Positions 9,297 through 21,972 of a DNA stretch of 64,000 nucleotides are shown one piece after another; positions within the stretch are counted from its first letter, which is position 1; each line of letters opens with the position of its first letter. The notes below the pieces were generated by a model that was not told the DNA's origin, ran no database searches, and saw only the letters and a program-made list of their open reading frames with translations. The translations under genes were made by a program, and so were the position numbers. The DNA comes from Edaphochlamys debaryana (lineage: Eukaryota > Chlorophyta > Chlorophyceae > Chlamydomonadales): the NCBI GenBank assembly GCA_016858145.1, contig JAEHOE010000008.1, positions 186,001 through 250,000 of the forward strand, written 5' to 3'.

Positions 9297-12200
9297 GTAT
9301 GGACCAGGTCAACCCGGCAGCGTGCCAGCGCTGGCGAGCCCCCAACCGCGTTGGAACGCCTGCTGGACATCCCCCGGCACACGTCGCCCGTCCCTTTGCT
9401 GGCGGTTGCTACCGCCATCGGCTTCCTTTCCATTGGCGGTGCCGCCGACAGGCTTACTCCACCGGGGTCAGCAGCCCATGCGCTAATCTCTACCCCCAAC
9501 ACCCTGTGCACCGTTGTTTGGAGTGGAGATCTCGCGCGGGTTCTCGCCCTGTGTGTGGTAAGGCCTTGCATGAGCTACCCTCAACTTGCCCCCGCGCACT
9601 CGCTTGCCTGGCACTCTCGTTTAAACCCTCAACTTCATGCGGGCCCCCTCAACTTCTTTTACAACCCTCCTCACTCTCTGTCCTACCTCTACACCATAGT
9701 TCGCCGCAATCCTGCTCGCAACGTATGGCCTGTGCGTCTGGTACGGCTCACGACGGCGTCGACCCAGATGGCTATCCGTATTCGCCTCCCACATGGCACG
9801 CTGCGGAGGAGACCGCAACTCCGGTACGGCAGATGTACGGCTACTTTGCTGGGTGAACCACGAGCCCACGGCGTACTGCATGCAAGCCCCACGCGGCAGC
9901 TGACCCCTCTGCTGCATCCCCTTCGCATGCAGCATATGACGCAACCGTCCAAGAACTTGGACCCTTCCCCGGACTGTATGCGGTCATGGACCATTTCCTG
10001 GAGAGACTGCTCTGGTCAGCAACCTTTGTTGGCTGGGGCGCCTGCTTAGCATCTCTGGTCCTCCGCCCCTCTTACATGGCAGCTTATGGCCTGCCCGGGG
10101 CCTTTCCGGACTACGGTGCCAGCTCTCTGACCGCCGCGGCCTGCCCGGCGGCCCTGCTGCCCCCAAACGCTGCCTCCCCTCGCGCCAACGTGACGACCTG
10201 GGCCTCCCGCTGTTCAGGCGTGGGTGGCTGTGACGCCGCCTCCGGCCCCGCCTCCCGGTGGTGGTGTGAGGTGTCCACGGGTGCCAAGATCAACCTGCTG
10301 GCAGCGAGGGCCTGGCGCCGGGGAGGGATGGACGGAGCGCAGGTACGAGGCGGGAGGGCTGGTCCGGTACGAATGCAGCTTAGCTCAAGCGGTGTGCCCA
10401 CCCGCAAGCGATACAACACGGGTACACCTGCAACCCCTTGCCATGCAGGCTGCGCTGGAGGCCCTGCGTGCTGCCCGCTGTAGCGGTGAGGCCGTGCTGC
10501 GCCGGCGGCAGGAGGTGGAGCAGGCGGCCACCGCGACCTAGCCGATGGCCGCGGCGCAGCGTTCGGACCCACATCGACCGCGGCGCCAACCTGCCCCCTC
10601 CACGCTGGAGCACGACCGTCTCATGCGGGCGGCCGCCGACTCGCTAAACGCAGCTCTGACCGCCGTGGCTACCGCAGCAGGCAGCGGCGCAGCCGGCGAC
10701 GTCCAGTGGACTGTCGGAAGCCACTGGGCGCTGGGGCTCCCGTGGGAAAGGCCCAAGCGCGCCGCCGCTGCCGACGCAGCCGGTGGCGTCAAGCCTGAGG
10801 GGTCTGCAAGCCAGACGCGGGGTGCGGCAGCAGGTCCTGGGGTTCCCGAGGTCAAGGGATTCGGCGCCAAGACGGGGCATGAGTCAAAGCGGGAACGCGA
10901 GAGGGTTGGCAAGAGGGTCAGCAAGGGGACGGCCTCACGCTCTGCCTCAAAGCACCGAGGCAAGCCCCAGAATCCCGGGCCACAGCCCAAGCCTGAACTC
11001 AAGCCTGAGTCCCAACCTGCTGAGCCCAGTCCAAAGGTGCGCTGACGAGGAGTGACTGCGGTTGCGTCGGTAGCGCTTCGTTCACAGTGTTGGCGGCGGC
11101 GGGTCACGAGAAGGCCTGAATTATGGGCTTGGGTACGGCGCCCGGGTGTGCAGCCCTTTCTGCTCACACCCCTGCGCTCCCGCCCGTTCCACAGCAAGAG
11201 AGCTCGGAGACCAACCTCTTCATCGCTTGTGTCCTCACCGTCGCCCTCCCAGTGGGAGGCTGGGCCTTGCTGGTGGCGTACATGGCCGGGGGGCCGTTGC
11301 CGCTTTGGCCCCATCGCAGCAAGCGACGGACGGTCTTCCTACCGAGGAACCGTTACCAGTCCAGGCCCTTCGTTGCCACGGCCAAGCCCACGCAAGAGGA
11401 GGGGAGCAGTAAGGGGAGCATGAGCGCGCCAGCCCCGACCCCCAAGCAAGCCAGCTTGGCAGCGGCCGCAGCCCCTGCCTCCGCAGCCCCGGCTGCGCCC
11501 CAGAGACACGGCTGGTGCCTGCCGCGCCTATTCCCGATCCGCACCACACCAGCGGGTCGCTCCAACGTCGACAGCGCTCCGCTCGCTACAGCGGGGAACG
11601 CCGAGGCGGGCCCCTCCACCTCTGCTCCTCGGCGCGGCGGGGCACGCTCGGCAGCCGGTCCCGCCAGGGCGTCCGCCTTCGCACTCCCACCCGCGCCTGC
11701 AGCCAAGCCTACACGCGGCAAGAGCAAGAGCAGCAAAGCCCCGGCGGCCGCAGGCGTAAAGCAGGACAAGGTGGACACGCCAGCGGACAAGCCAGCGGGT
11801 GCAGGCGACCCCTCTGCCGTCAGGCCTCTCCCCCAAGCCGCTGTTCCCGCTGGCGCGGCATCCATAGCCTTCCCGGAGTGCCCAAATCCTTCGTCTTTGG
11901 AGAACACCGGGGCGAAGCCTGGCCGTCACGGGCCGTCGTGGTCTCAACACCCACCACCTGCTGCCGCCGGACCGTCCTCGCCGTCGACGCTGGCTCCTCC
12001 TCAGCCCACAGTTGCTGGCTCCCCTGCACCGCCTCCGACTGGCATGGGCCCTCCCCGTCGGCCCGACCTCTCCGGCTCCGTTGCTCCGCCGTGCGCCGGC
12101 CCAGGCCCCGTCACCGCTCCTGGTGGCTCAGCGGACCTCGCTGCCGGCAGGCCTCCGGCGCCGCAGCCTCCTCAGGGCGCTGCCATGGCAGGGCTCAACC

Positions 12201-12565
12201 CGGCCCTCGCCTCCTTCCTAGGTCTCCGAATGCCGGCCCGTCTGGGATCCTTTGCTGTGGCCAAGGACAACGCGGAAGCCGGCGCCTGTGCTGAGGCTGC
12301 ATCAGCAGCAGCACCGGGCGCCTCCAGCGGTGGCGGATTTGGCCCAGGCGTCGGAGCCGAGCCCCCCGTCGCCCGCGCCAAGCCCTGCAGCGCCTGCGGC
12401 TCCGCGCCCCGGCAGGCTGCGGTGCTGCACAGCGCCTCCGAGGGGCGGCCCGCGGGCGCCTGCTACTGCCTGTACGGGGGCTGCTCGGCGGCCTTCGTGC
12501 TGGGGGCGCCCTGCCCCGTCTGCGGAGAGCCCGGGGAGCGGGTCATGAAGGTGTACGGGGCCTAG
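9297..12565 (+). pseudogene. Array copy A: membrane RING protein, 5'-truncated and damaged
   Basis: Exons equivalent to exons 9-13 of copy E can be traced: about 9297-9557, 9700-9823, 9933-10342, 10449-11036 and 11195-12565. Their phases match the intact copies, and exon 11 has exactly the same length (410 nt) as in E and F. It encodes the Cys/Trp domain (RWWCEVSTGAK). The last exon carries a hydrophobic segment (FIACVLTVALPVGGWALLVA), a Pro/Ala-rich linker, the AGLNPALASFL motif and a C-terminal RING. Damage: exons 1-8 are missing, the acceptor AG before the first traced exon is absent, and an in-frame TAG at 10539-10541 replaces a Gln found in B and F. One RING-region Cys is Tyr (CYCLYGGC against CYCLCGGC). 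A shorter protein starting within the last exons remains possible. Confidence 0.7.
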
Positions 12566-13122
12566 GGCGGTCAAGGGGCTGCCCCAAGTGCTGCTCCGAC
12601 TATGGTGGGGACCGGTCCTAGGGCCTCGGAGGTTGGCGATCAGGTAGCGTGGCAGGAGGAAAATGTTTGGGAATGGCGGGTCCTAGATGGCCTCGCGCGT
12701 TGTCCAACTGAGCACGAGTATTGAGACTGCTTCCGCTATCACTGTATGTATGAGTGAAGGCAGATAGCCTGCCGAATGCACGCTGCAGCTGTGCCGAATA
12801 GCCGAAACGGTTCAAACCCTCGAACGTTTGTCCGGCCCTCTTGGTGAGGCCGCTGCAATTTGGTCCTTACATATGAGCTGCACACACTTGCCTTTACAGT
12901 GTACAACGAACGTCGCCTGACGCGAGCTGTCCCCACACGTCAGCGCGTCGGGAGACCCTTCCTTGCTTGCTGCGGTCAACGGCCACGTTTCCTTCCTATC
13001 GCTAGAACTACAAAGTCTTGCCCCGAAAGCTGGCGCTGAATAGCGACTGAAACTTCAGTGGCAGTGGCCCTTCAGCGGCGAGTGAGTCGCAGCAGTGGCC
13101 CTTCAGCGCCGTTGCGAACGCC
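12566..13122. other. Intergenic, with a 3'-UTR block shared with copy B
   Basis: The first part is the likely 3' UTR of copy A. A 29-bp block at 12604-12632 (ggtggggaccggtcctaggg and so on) recurs after the stop of copy B at 18364-18392, so the two copies share descent beyond their stop codons. Just before the B start, the motif gcagtggcccttcagcg occurs twice. Nothing else is recognised. Confidence 0.6.
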
Positions 13123-16100
13123 ATGGCGCAAGTGCAGCTGACAATGTCGGTCTTAGCTGTGGCTGCCGTTATGGTCGCGGCAACCGGGTCTGTGCACGAG
13201 GAGGGTGCTGGACATGCGCCAACCATCCCGTGGCCGACCACGCACTGGTGCGAGGGGCTCTGTTGCAAGCATATCGTTGAAGTTTTCCAGGAGGTGTAAC
13301 ATTGACGTCCCGCCGTCCACGGTCATGCTGACAGTGCGGACAGGCCGACGGGGCAAGTGCCCGCCCCGTCGCCCCACATGTTGACCTCCCCGCCCCCTTC
13401 GGACACCTCTCCGCTCATGCAGGCTTGATCACGCGGTCTTCGTACTCCTCACTCTTATTGAGCGGTGCCGCCTGCTTCTGCCGCTCGGAGCTATAGGTGA
13501 AGCTAGAGCACCAGGCGTCGGCGGTAGCCAGCAATGTGGCGAAGCAGTCCTATGTGTCAATCCCTGCCCCCTTGGTCCCCTGACCCCTCCTGACCGGTCC
13601 TTCGTCCCCTGACCCCTCCTAACCAATCCTTCGACCCCTGACCCTGCTCCCACCCCTGGCTGTCCGTGCCAGGCGTGTCAACCATGGTGGTCTCTGCTCT
13701 TGTTGCCGCTGTGAAACCAGGCGAAGACGGGGCAGTGCCTCGTGCAGTGCTGCGAGCTGCCTTCTTTCCCCTTATCTACCTCTTCAACTATTCGCCGGTA
13801 GGGTAACAGCAATGCGCACCCTTCCGCACGCGGCGTGGCAGGACGCTGCGGATTGATGAGGGTGGCCTCCAAGAGCTGCGTGGTGATAGGCATACGTGGA
13901 ATCCCCCGGTGGAATCCGCTGGCTGTCCCGCCCGTGACTCAGAACCTGAACGCGTGCCGCCCCTCACTGACCGTTGGTCCCTTGTCCCTCGGTGTGCGGC
14001 CCAACAGAGTATGTTGACCGCCAGCATATGTGTGTTCGGATACGCCGCCGTAAAGCTGTTCCACGCCGGCGGTTTTGCGGCGCTGATGTTCTCGGCACTG
14101 CTCCAAACGCATCTGGCAGCCCCGGTCGCTCCTCAAATGATCAGCCAGGCGCTGATACTTTGAGCGGGAACGCTTTGCGGGTGCGTGCCCTGGAACCTGG
14201 CAAAGAGTGGTTGTGGCATGGGCAGCTTTAGTCCCTTGCGGCCTCCCACCAAGCCACCTGGGAACACTCGCAAGAATTCCGATCCCAGCCCCTGGCCCCC
14301 TCACCCAAACCCTCACAGGCTCGCCCGTTGCGCCGAGTACATGGAGCGCCTCCGTGACACCTGGGCGGCGGCCTACTGCCGCAGGCGCATGCAGGAAGGC
14401 ACGGGTCAGAACCCTGCGGAGCTGCCCCTCCCCCCCCTGCTCGGCTCAGCCGCACGCAGCCCCGCCGAGGAGGAGCGTCGGGCGCGCAGGGTCGAGTAAG
14501 CTGGAGGGTGGAAAGCGCACGGCGGGCTCCACATGGCCCTCCGCTTGCGTCCCTGGACGCCTGTCATAGCGCTCGACTCGCACCCACCTCAGCCAACCTC
14601 CTCCACTTTCCCTCTTCTTACAGGGCCGTCTGGGCACGCGTGCGCCAGCCTTCGGACGCCTGGGAGAGTCTGGGCCTGGCACGGCCCACGCTGCTTGAGG
14701 CGGGTATACAGGCCGCCCTCGCTTACGGTTTTCTAGGCGGTGTGGCCGCGGACTGGCTGACAACGCCGGGCTCCTTGGCCCACCTTGCACTGAGCGCTCC
14801 GCACCTGGCTGGCCTCGCCTGGTGGGAGTTGCTCCAGGACCGCGACGAGCTGGCACTTGTCAGTGCGCTGGTCTTGGTGGGTTGATTGCTGACAGACGTG
14901 TCAGGGCGGGGCCGGGGGCTGGGAGGTGGCACACCGGTGGGCAACCAGCTGCAGTGCAACCAGCTGTCGTTCCTTAAGCTCTCCCTCGACTTCACGCGCC
15001 CCCTTTACCTGCCCTGGCCAGGCGCTCGCCCTCTGTGGGGATCCGCATCCACGCCAGCATCGCGTTTCACGAGTTCACGGTCAGCTACGCGGCCACGGCC
15101 CATAGGTATCGCCATACAGCAAAGCGGGAGGACTTCAGAGACGGCTTCAACTACAAGGGTGCGCGGAGAAGGGGTGCGGGCAGGGGTGGGTGCGGGCCCC
15201 CATAACGGCTGCCTGGCCCAGTGGCCTCCGCCACTGGTGCCCTGACTCACCGACGCGCAACACCTCCTGCTTGCAGCGTTTGAGGCAACCGTCGAGACCA
15301 GGGGGGCCGTCCCGACGTTTGCGCGCACCGCCTGCACCTGGGTGTTCTGGGCCTGGGTGACTGCGATGGCCGTCGCCTGGGGCTCTTGTGTCGCATCCAT
15401 GGTTCTTCGACCCTCCCACATGGCCGCGTTCGGCCTTCCCGAGGCATACGGAAACCTGGATGCAACTTTTCCTGCCGTTGCGGCCTGCCCGAAGGCCCTG
15501 CTCCCTCCGGTCACCCCCTCCCGCGCTAACGTTACGGCATGGGCCCTGGGCTGGGCTGGCGTGGATGGCTGTCAGGGGCTTCCCGGCCCCGGCTCCCGGT
15601 GGTGGTGTGAGGTGGCCACGGGTGCCAAGATCAAGGCCTTGGCGGTGCGGGCCTTCGTTAACACCTACAATGCAGCCTTCGATAGTCACCGTGAGGTAAG
15701 ATTGGGGCCTGCGCGGGACTTGTCCCCTGATCGGTTGGGGCCGGTCCTGGACGGAGTCGAGCAGCCGAAACAACATGATCGCCCTTGGCTTGTTCGTAAC
15801 CGCCTCCCGCAGGAACCCCGTTTCAGCGTGGACGGACCCCAGGTGGGAACGTCTGCGACGCATCACCTTGAGGAGGCAGGCTGCATTGCAGGGCAGGATG
15901 TCTGCCAGGCGAAACCCTGCTCGCCAGCAAGCGGAACCCTCACCTTGTTGTGCACCGCCTCGCCACGCAGGCTGCCCTGGAGGCGATTCGGGCCGTGCAC
16001 TGCAGCGGGGAGGCGCTCCTGCGCCGGCGCCGGGAGATGGAGCGGGCAGCCACCGCAGCTCAGCTCCTGGCGGAGAGGGGCTCGGACCCTGCCCCCGGGG

Positions 16101-18331
16101 AGCTGCAAACAGCAACGCTACAGGCCATGCACTCTGATCCCCAAGCGACACGGGCAGCCATGTCCCTTAAGTCGGCGCTGGCAGCCTTGTCAGCCGCAGT
16201 GGAGAAGGGTGCAGCCGGTGTGCCCTGGGTTCTCAGGGTCGACTGGTCCCTAGGCTTCCCGTGGGAGGAAAGACCCGCGTGGGAGGCCAAAGCCGCCAAC
16301 AGCACGGGTGTTGGGGCTTCAGGTGACCCCAGTGCTGTGTCGGACGTCCCTGGCGATCGGGAGCATGCAGCCGGCGGTACGGTCGGGGCGGACGGGTCTG
16401 ACAAAGCTAGCGGCGCGGGACAGAGCGCCGTCAACCCGGCCACTAGCCCCGGCGTAGCATCAGACGGCGCAGTGCCGGGCGTCTCGAGCGATCGGGGGCG
16501 TGCAGCTGGAGGGGCTGACAATGTGGGCGGCGCCAAGAGGCACGCCGCCAGGCGTGCTACGTCGCCGCAGTGCGCCGCCGGAGCTGCGTCGCTGCTCACC
16601 AGCTGCAGCGCCCTCGTACGGGACCCCCGGCGGCGTACGTCGGCCGAGGGCGCTGGCGGCAAGCGGGCCCCAGCAAGCGCGGCGGAGGCTGGACACGTCA
16701 GCATGGGTTCGCCTGGGGCCTCCACCCAGCCATTGACGGTGAGGAGCACGGCTGCAGCTGACCTTAAGTTAGGGTGCCAGGCTGGGAAGGCGGTAGTATG
16801 CAAGCATGTTAACCGCATGGTTATGAGTTGCCATCGAGGATCTTTTGCAACAACACCCACGGCCCGTCTCACGCCCCGACGTCAGGCTTCTCCGGCAGCC
16901 CGCCCAGCCCGCTATGCCGCTTGGCTCCCCGAGATCAGCGCCTTCACTCTTCTTGGCGTGGGCGCCCTTGTCGTCGCGGCCATCGCCGTCGCCCCCCGGA
17001 TTGCCAACAAGTCGAGGTTCCCAGCCGAAAGCTTGAGACACCAAGCCGGGGTCCCCATGCCCATGCCCCGTCCCAGCAAGGCCGGCGCCCGCTCCCGCGC
17101 TAGCGACGGCGGCGGCAACGGAAAGCGGCAGAGGACCAGTTCCGGCGGGGGCTCGAAGGCTGGCGCAGCCCCCTCGCCAACCGCCGGCAGTGATGCAACC
17201 ACTGCAGGGCCAAGCAAGGCCGCTGGAGGTACCCCGGCCACCAGGTGTGCTGGTACCCATTCCCCGATGAGCGCTGCCCCCAAACCCCTGGCCCCTGCAA
17301 ACGGCCGCACAGCCCTGGCGCCAGAGTCGTTTCAGGCGTCAGCTGCCCAAGCCCCCTCCTCCAAACCGCCTGCCCGTGGCAAGGGCAGGGCCGGCAGCGG
17401 GAAGGAGAACCGGACGCCCTCTGCCTCCGTCGCCAGCCCCTCACCCATTCAATCTTCTGGCCCCGTGCGGCAAGCGCTGGGCAGCGTCGCCCCCTTCACC
17501 GCCTCCCTCGGCTCGCGCAGCTCAGCACCCGCCCCTCCCGCCACGCCTCAGTCCACGAGCGCTCCCGCTCCAACCTCGGCTGAGGGGCCTGCCTGGGCTG
17601 CGACGCCTCCTCCTCCGCCAGCCGCAGCCTACGTGACATCACCAGCACCTACGCGTGCAGCTACCGGCATCTTCCGCTGGGGCCGCGACACGGCTGCCCA
17701 GGTGGCCGCCACCGCGCACCGCGTGTCCCGCCCCACGCAGGAGCCGGAACGCCCCTCGCCAGCGACTGCCGCTCTCCCGTCGTCACCGCCAGGGGTCCTC
17801 AACGTGAGGCCTCCGACTGGCGTGCCCCTCACCGCCCCGCCGGCGCTCGCCCCCGGAGCGGCCGCGGAGCCCCGCCGGGGCACACCCTTTGCTGAGCTTC
17901 CCGTGGCCGGTCTGAACCCAGCCCTCGCCCGCTTCCTCGGCCGCCGCCCACTCGCTGCCCCACCGGCGCCCAGCGGCGGCAGCTCGGTTCAACCCAAGCC
18001 CAGCCCCTCAAATGCCCAGTCAGCTACCGCAGACGCCGCCGCCGCGCCCTCTATGGCCGTCGATGCCGTCAACAGCGAATCCACCTACGCCGCCTCCGCT
18101 GCAGCCGCTAGCAGTGGAGGCTCTGGGGCCGGAGCTAAGCGCGCCAAGCCCTGCAGCGCCTGCGGCTTCGCCCCCCGGCGGATGGCGGTGCTGCACAGCG
18201 CCTCCGAGGGGCGGCCCGCGGGCGCCTGCTACTGCCTGTGCGGGGGCTGCTCGGCGGCCTTCGTCCTGGGGGCGCCCTGCCCCGGCTGCGGAGAGCCCGG
18301 GGAGCGGGTCATGAAGGTGTACGGGGCCTAG
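13123..18331 (+). pseudogene. Array copy B: membrane RING protein with internal nonsense/frame damage
   Basis: The exons recognised are 13123-13247 (start ATG, signal-peptide-like MAQVQLTMSVLAVAAVMVAA), 13423-13496, 13673-13797, 14008-14180, 14319-14495, 14624-14876, one ending at 15158, 15277-15695 (WWC domain), a 30-nt micro-exon at 15813-15842, and 15971-18331 (possibly with one more intron near 16739-16900). Exon 1 (125 nt, phase 2) and exon 2 (74 nt, phase 1) match copies D and E exactly. The C-terminal exon has a hydrophobic segment (FTLLGVGALVVAAIAVA), the motifs FRWGRD and AGLNPALARFL, and an intact-looking RING. Damage: in-frame TGA at 14161-14163 where other copies have Gly; the exon after 13797 is out of frame; and the exon ending at 15158 has no acceptor giving the right phase. 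The last exons form a long open frame, so a truncated product could exist. Confidence 0.65.
15277..15695 (+). other. WWC-domain exon of copy B
   Basis: This exon (419 nt) is the counterpart of the 410-nt exon 11 of copies A, E and F and the 389-nt one of G. It begins with an ATxE-type motif, then a hydrophobic segment, MVLRPSHMAAFGLPEAYG, ACP, GVDGC and RWWCEVATGAKI. Three Cys (in CP, GGC/DGC and WWC) are constant in all five copies. The end differs from the other copies: RRGGMDGVQ is replaced by a divergent stretch plus a separate 30-nt exon ending DGPQ. Confidence 0.75.
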
Positions 18332-18915
18332 GGCGGCACATGGGCTGTGCCGTTGTCATACGTGGTGGGGACCGGTCCTAGGGCCTCGGAGGCTGGAGAC
18401 GATAGGGCGCGGAAGGCAAGGAATAATACAGGGGCATGCGGGGTGTCAAGTCGTATGGGTCCTAGGTGGGCTGTCCGGGGGCTGGCCCAAGCGCTGCGGC
18501 GAGCGTTCGCATAGGTGGGAGGCTGAGATGGTGCGGTTGTTGGGTGCTGCCCAGCGGCCGAGACCCAATGAAGTAGTCAGCATCGCGTGTGGGCGCCTCG
18601 GCGATGCATGTAGCCATGTACCTACTGCTCGCCTGGCTGCAAGAGGGCGGGAGGGCTGGGCAAAAGGTCGAGTAGGGGACGCACGTCGTGCGTGCCAGGT
18701 CGTGCTGCATGTGAAGGGGCACGGGGGGTCGGGGGCCCTCCAATGACATTTACTTGCAACTGAGCTCACAGTACTATGTAGACTCTAACTCTATTAACGC
18801 TTTGACCGCGCACAGCTCACCCTGAGCTCCGCCTGAGCTCACCATGCACGCTCTACTGACGCTGATACTGCTAAACTCTGGCTCTGCTATCCACCTGTGA
18901 TGAATACGCTTGCAG
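18332..18915. other. Intergenic between copies B and C
   Basis: This interval contains the B 3'-UTR block at 18364-18392 and otherwise only short, unsupported open frames. No repeat or RNA gene was recognised. Confidence 0.5.
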
Positions 18916-21242
18916 GGGAGATGGCTCGATGTCGAGGCTCTGAGGGACGTTGCAGTTGTAATCATCACGTTCCTTGCCGTCATACTAGTGACGCACTACA
19001 GCATCGTCAAGCTCCTCGGATGGGGCCAGGTGCGTTGGACCAGGGGGCCAGCGCGCGGGTGCACTGATGCATGCGTGCTTGCTGATGCCACGCCGCTCCT
19101 CTGTTGATGCAACACCAACAGGATCGGCGGGCGCTCAAAACGATGTTAATCGTTGAGCTTTCGCGCCTGTCAAAGTCAGACGCCGACGTGTGGATGGCCC
19201 GCAACATCCCGCATCTCTCATGACACGAGAAGGGTAACATATGTTACGTGGGTATATGCATGCCGCTCGCCAAGTTGCGGCACCCCAGACGCGCCCCGCA
19301 CCTCCCCCCCTGCTGCACCACCGGCTCCCCCTGCTGCTGCACCGCCTCCCCAAGCGTCGGCTGCCCCCCGCGTCGTTCGCCTGCCCGGGGACGCCATGAT
19401 GGCTGGCTGTGGCGGCAGCCGGGCGGGCGATGGCGGTGGCGGCCGGGGACCCAGGAGCAGCAGCGGCCGGGGCGGAAGAGGCAGGGAGAGCGGGGGCAGC
19501 GGCGGCCAGGGAGATGCTCCCAGTTCCTCATCCTCAAACGGAGCTGCTGGCGCAGACACAGCGGAGGGGGCCTCTGGTTCCGCCCCGGAAACCAGTACGC
19601 CTGCACCGTCGCTTGCGAGCACAGCGGTTTCAGCCACGGGAGGAAGCCAGTTGCCGTCACCGGATGTCCCGCCGCAAGCGGGGGGCGACGGCCAATTGGT
19701 GGCGGCCGTACAAGCCGAGCTCAGCCAGCCGCTGGGCACCGCAGGGGGGCCGGGGCCTGGCACCACCGGAGCTGCAGCCCCATCGCCGCCCAACAACGGC
19801 GGCGGCCGGGGCCTCACGTCCGCCGCACCGCGCAGCAGCAACGCGGCTGCGGCTGCCGCAGCCCCAGCCAGCACCGGCCGCCCCACTGCTGCAGCGCCGC
19901 AGGTCGCCGCCGCAACTGTCACGTCCACATCAACAGGGAGGGGCAGTGCCCGGCAGCCTGCGCCGACAGGAGGGCCGCGGCCATCGGCACCAGAGCCATC
20001 CAGCACCGCCGCCGCCGCCACTGCGGGTGAGGCGGCACCCAGTTCCTCATGGCTTCAAGCCGGCTTGGCCAGCGTGCTTCGCCTCCTGCCGGAACCCTCC
20101 AAGAGTGCGGCGGGGGGCCAGTCGCCGGTCGCTGCTCAACCGCCACCGCAGCAACAGCCCAGCCGCCCAAGGCCCACTGCCTCCACGCCGCCGGGTGCTG
20201 TCACTGCAGGTGCTACGTCCAGGGGGAGGGTTGCCGCCAGGGGGCCTGCGCCGACGGGAGGGCGGCAGCCGTCAGGTGCAGAGCCATCCAGCACCGCCGC
20301 CGCGCCCGCTACTGCTGCCGAGCCGTCCGCACCCGGGTCTTCGTTGGTTCAGGCCGGCTGGGCTCGCATGCTCAGCCTCCTGCCGGGGCCCTCCACAACC
20401 GCAGCGGGGGCACAGGCGCCGAGGGCAGCCGTCACGAGCTCTGGAGGCGGCAGCGGTCGCCGCCCCGGCTCCGGTGCCCCGACCTCCGGCGCTACCGCAA
20501 CGGAAGCCGCCCTGGGGAGCGTGCAGACATCACAACAAAGCAGTTCTGAGCGTCACGGCGGGACCCCGCCGTCGGGCCGCGACTCACTGCGCTCCCATAC
20601 GCCCCCACGCCCATCCGCACCGGGGGCTGCCGCCGCCAGGCTGCAGTCCAGACAGGGCTGGCGCCGAGCAGAGCGCCTAGGGCCGCTGCTGAGTGGCCGG
20701 AGCTGGGGCCTCCGCCCGTCGCCGGCCCTCCAGTGGCCGCCGCTTCCCCACATGCGGACACCTCCCGACCAGGGGCTGACGGCGGAGGCCGCGCATCCGC
20801 TATCGCTACCGTCCCCACAGCAGCAGCTGCTACGTCTGGACTTCGTTCCTTGGAGCACGCGGCGCTGGCTAGCGGCGATGGCGCTGCCGGGCCGGGCGCC
20901 GCTCGCTGGGGTGCTGCGAGGACAGCAGCGCAGGCAGGGCCGGGCCCCAGTCAAGCCATGGCGGCCGGCGATGGGGCATCAACGCTTCGCGCCAAGCTCT
21001 CCGCCGCAGCCCGAGGGAAGCAGGACCGCAGCCCGTCACCGGCGGCTGACACTGCGGAAAGGGCGGGAGGCGACGATGAGGGCACGTGCTGCGTTATTTT
21101 TCACGACAAACCTCGGCGCTTTGGGCTGCTACATGGCAAGTCCGTGCACAACTGTGTCTGCAAGGAATGCGCGGAGTTATTCGAGGGTCAACCGTGTCCG
21201 ATCTGCAGGGAGATGGTGGAGGGCATTCTGGCCATTTACTGA
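18916..21242 (+). CDS. Array copy C: divergent RING-finger protein, exon structure unresolved
   Basis: A likely exon at 18916-19029 encodes a membrane segment (AVVIITFLAVILVTHY) and ends at a GTGCGT donor. A second begins at 19122. A long Pro/Ala/Ser-rich open frame runs from about 19.2 to 20.6 kb and contains a duplicated motif, QAGLASVLRLLPEPS and QAGWARMLSLLPGPS, resembling the AGLNPALASFL motif of the other copies. The C terminus (21060-21242, in a different frame) is a RING of MDM2-like spacing: HGKSVHNCVCKEC, then QPCPIC and a hydrophobic end. The first ligand pair is altered (CVIFH instead of CxxC). The frame must change between about 20.55 and 20.73 kb by an intron I could not place or by a frameshift, and an in-frame TGA at 19221-19223 would need to be spliced out. 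No WWC domain was found. It may be a real gene or a decayed one. Confidence 0.5.
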
Positions 21243-21972
21243 GGTATTGAGGCATTAGAGGCATGCTGTTGGTGTCGTGTAGCGCCCAGCGCGCTGCGGG
21301 GCTGGTGATCATACCCAGGCACTACGGCGGGCAGCTCCAGTGGTGCTTGGGAGCTGGGTGCCAGCAGGGCGCTTTGGGGGCCAGGGCCAAGGGAGGGGCC
21401 GGTGGGCGGGGTCGGGCGCCGGCCTCTTTGAGGCCCGTACTGCAGGCGTCCCTTGCTGGATGTGCTTTTTTTATGATGTGCGCCAACGCCAACGGGTCTG
21501 TGAGCGTGGGCGGGGACCGAACAACTCCTTAGCTTGTATGTGGTATCGAAACCGGTCTCTTGGTCCTGCGTTTGGGGTGATGGTCAAGGGACTTTTGCTG
21601 CATCCTGACACAAGACGGCTGGCAAAGCGGGTACTGAGACCACGTGTCGCTGAGACTAGCATTATCATGGCTTGGAAGCTGGAAGTGAGCAAAGGGCGGA
21701 GGGTTTGAGGGGTTTCCGGTTGTGGGGCTTCAGGGGGAGGCCCGCTCAGGACGTCTCAGGAGGCCGGGGGACCCGGCGGGGGTGTGCCGGGGGGGTTCTG
21801 ATCGCGGGATGCATGGTCTGTCCGCTGTATGGTGCTTTCTATGTTGTGCGACTGGAGCCCAAGAACCCCGATGCGAAGCTGCTCACAGGACTCCTTTACT
21901 CGAGCCATGCATGTTGGCAAGGAGGCGGGATCTGGTCGGCGGTCCGCGAGAGCTCGGAAGAATATTGGCGCG
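21243..21972. other. Intergenic; upstream region of copy D
   Basis: No gene was recognised. The last 70 or so bases before the D start resemble the same region before the E start (ggcgggatctggtcgg against ggcgggatctgtggtcgg), so the promoter-proximal sequence was duplicated with the gene. Confidence 0.5.

Noticed and set aside
19218..20021. Long minus-strand open frame opposite copy C
   Set aside because: It is a mirror of the stop-poor, GC-rich Pro/Ala linker on the plus strand. Composition alone explains it, and similar minus-strand frames lie opposite the D and E linkers (24355-25143, 32998-34032).
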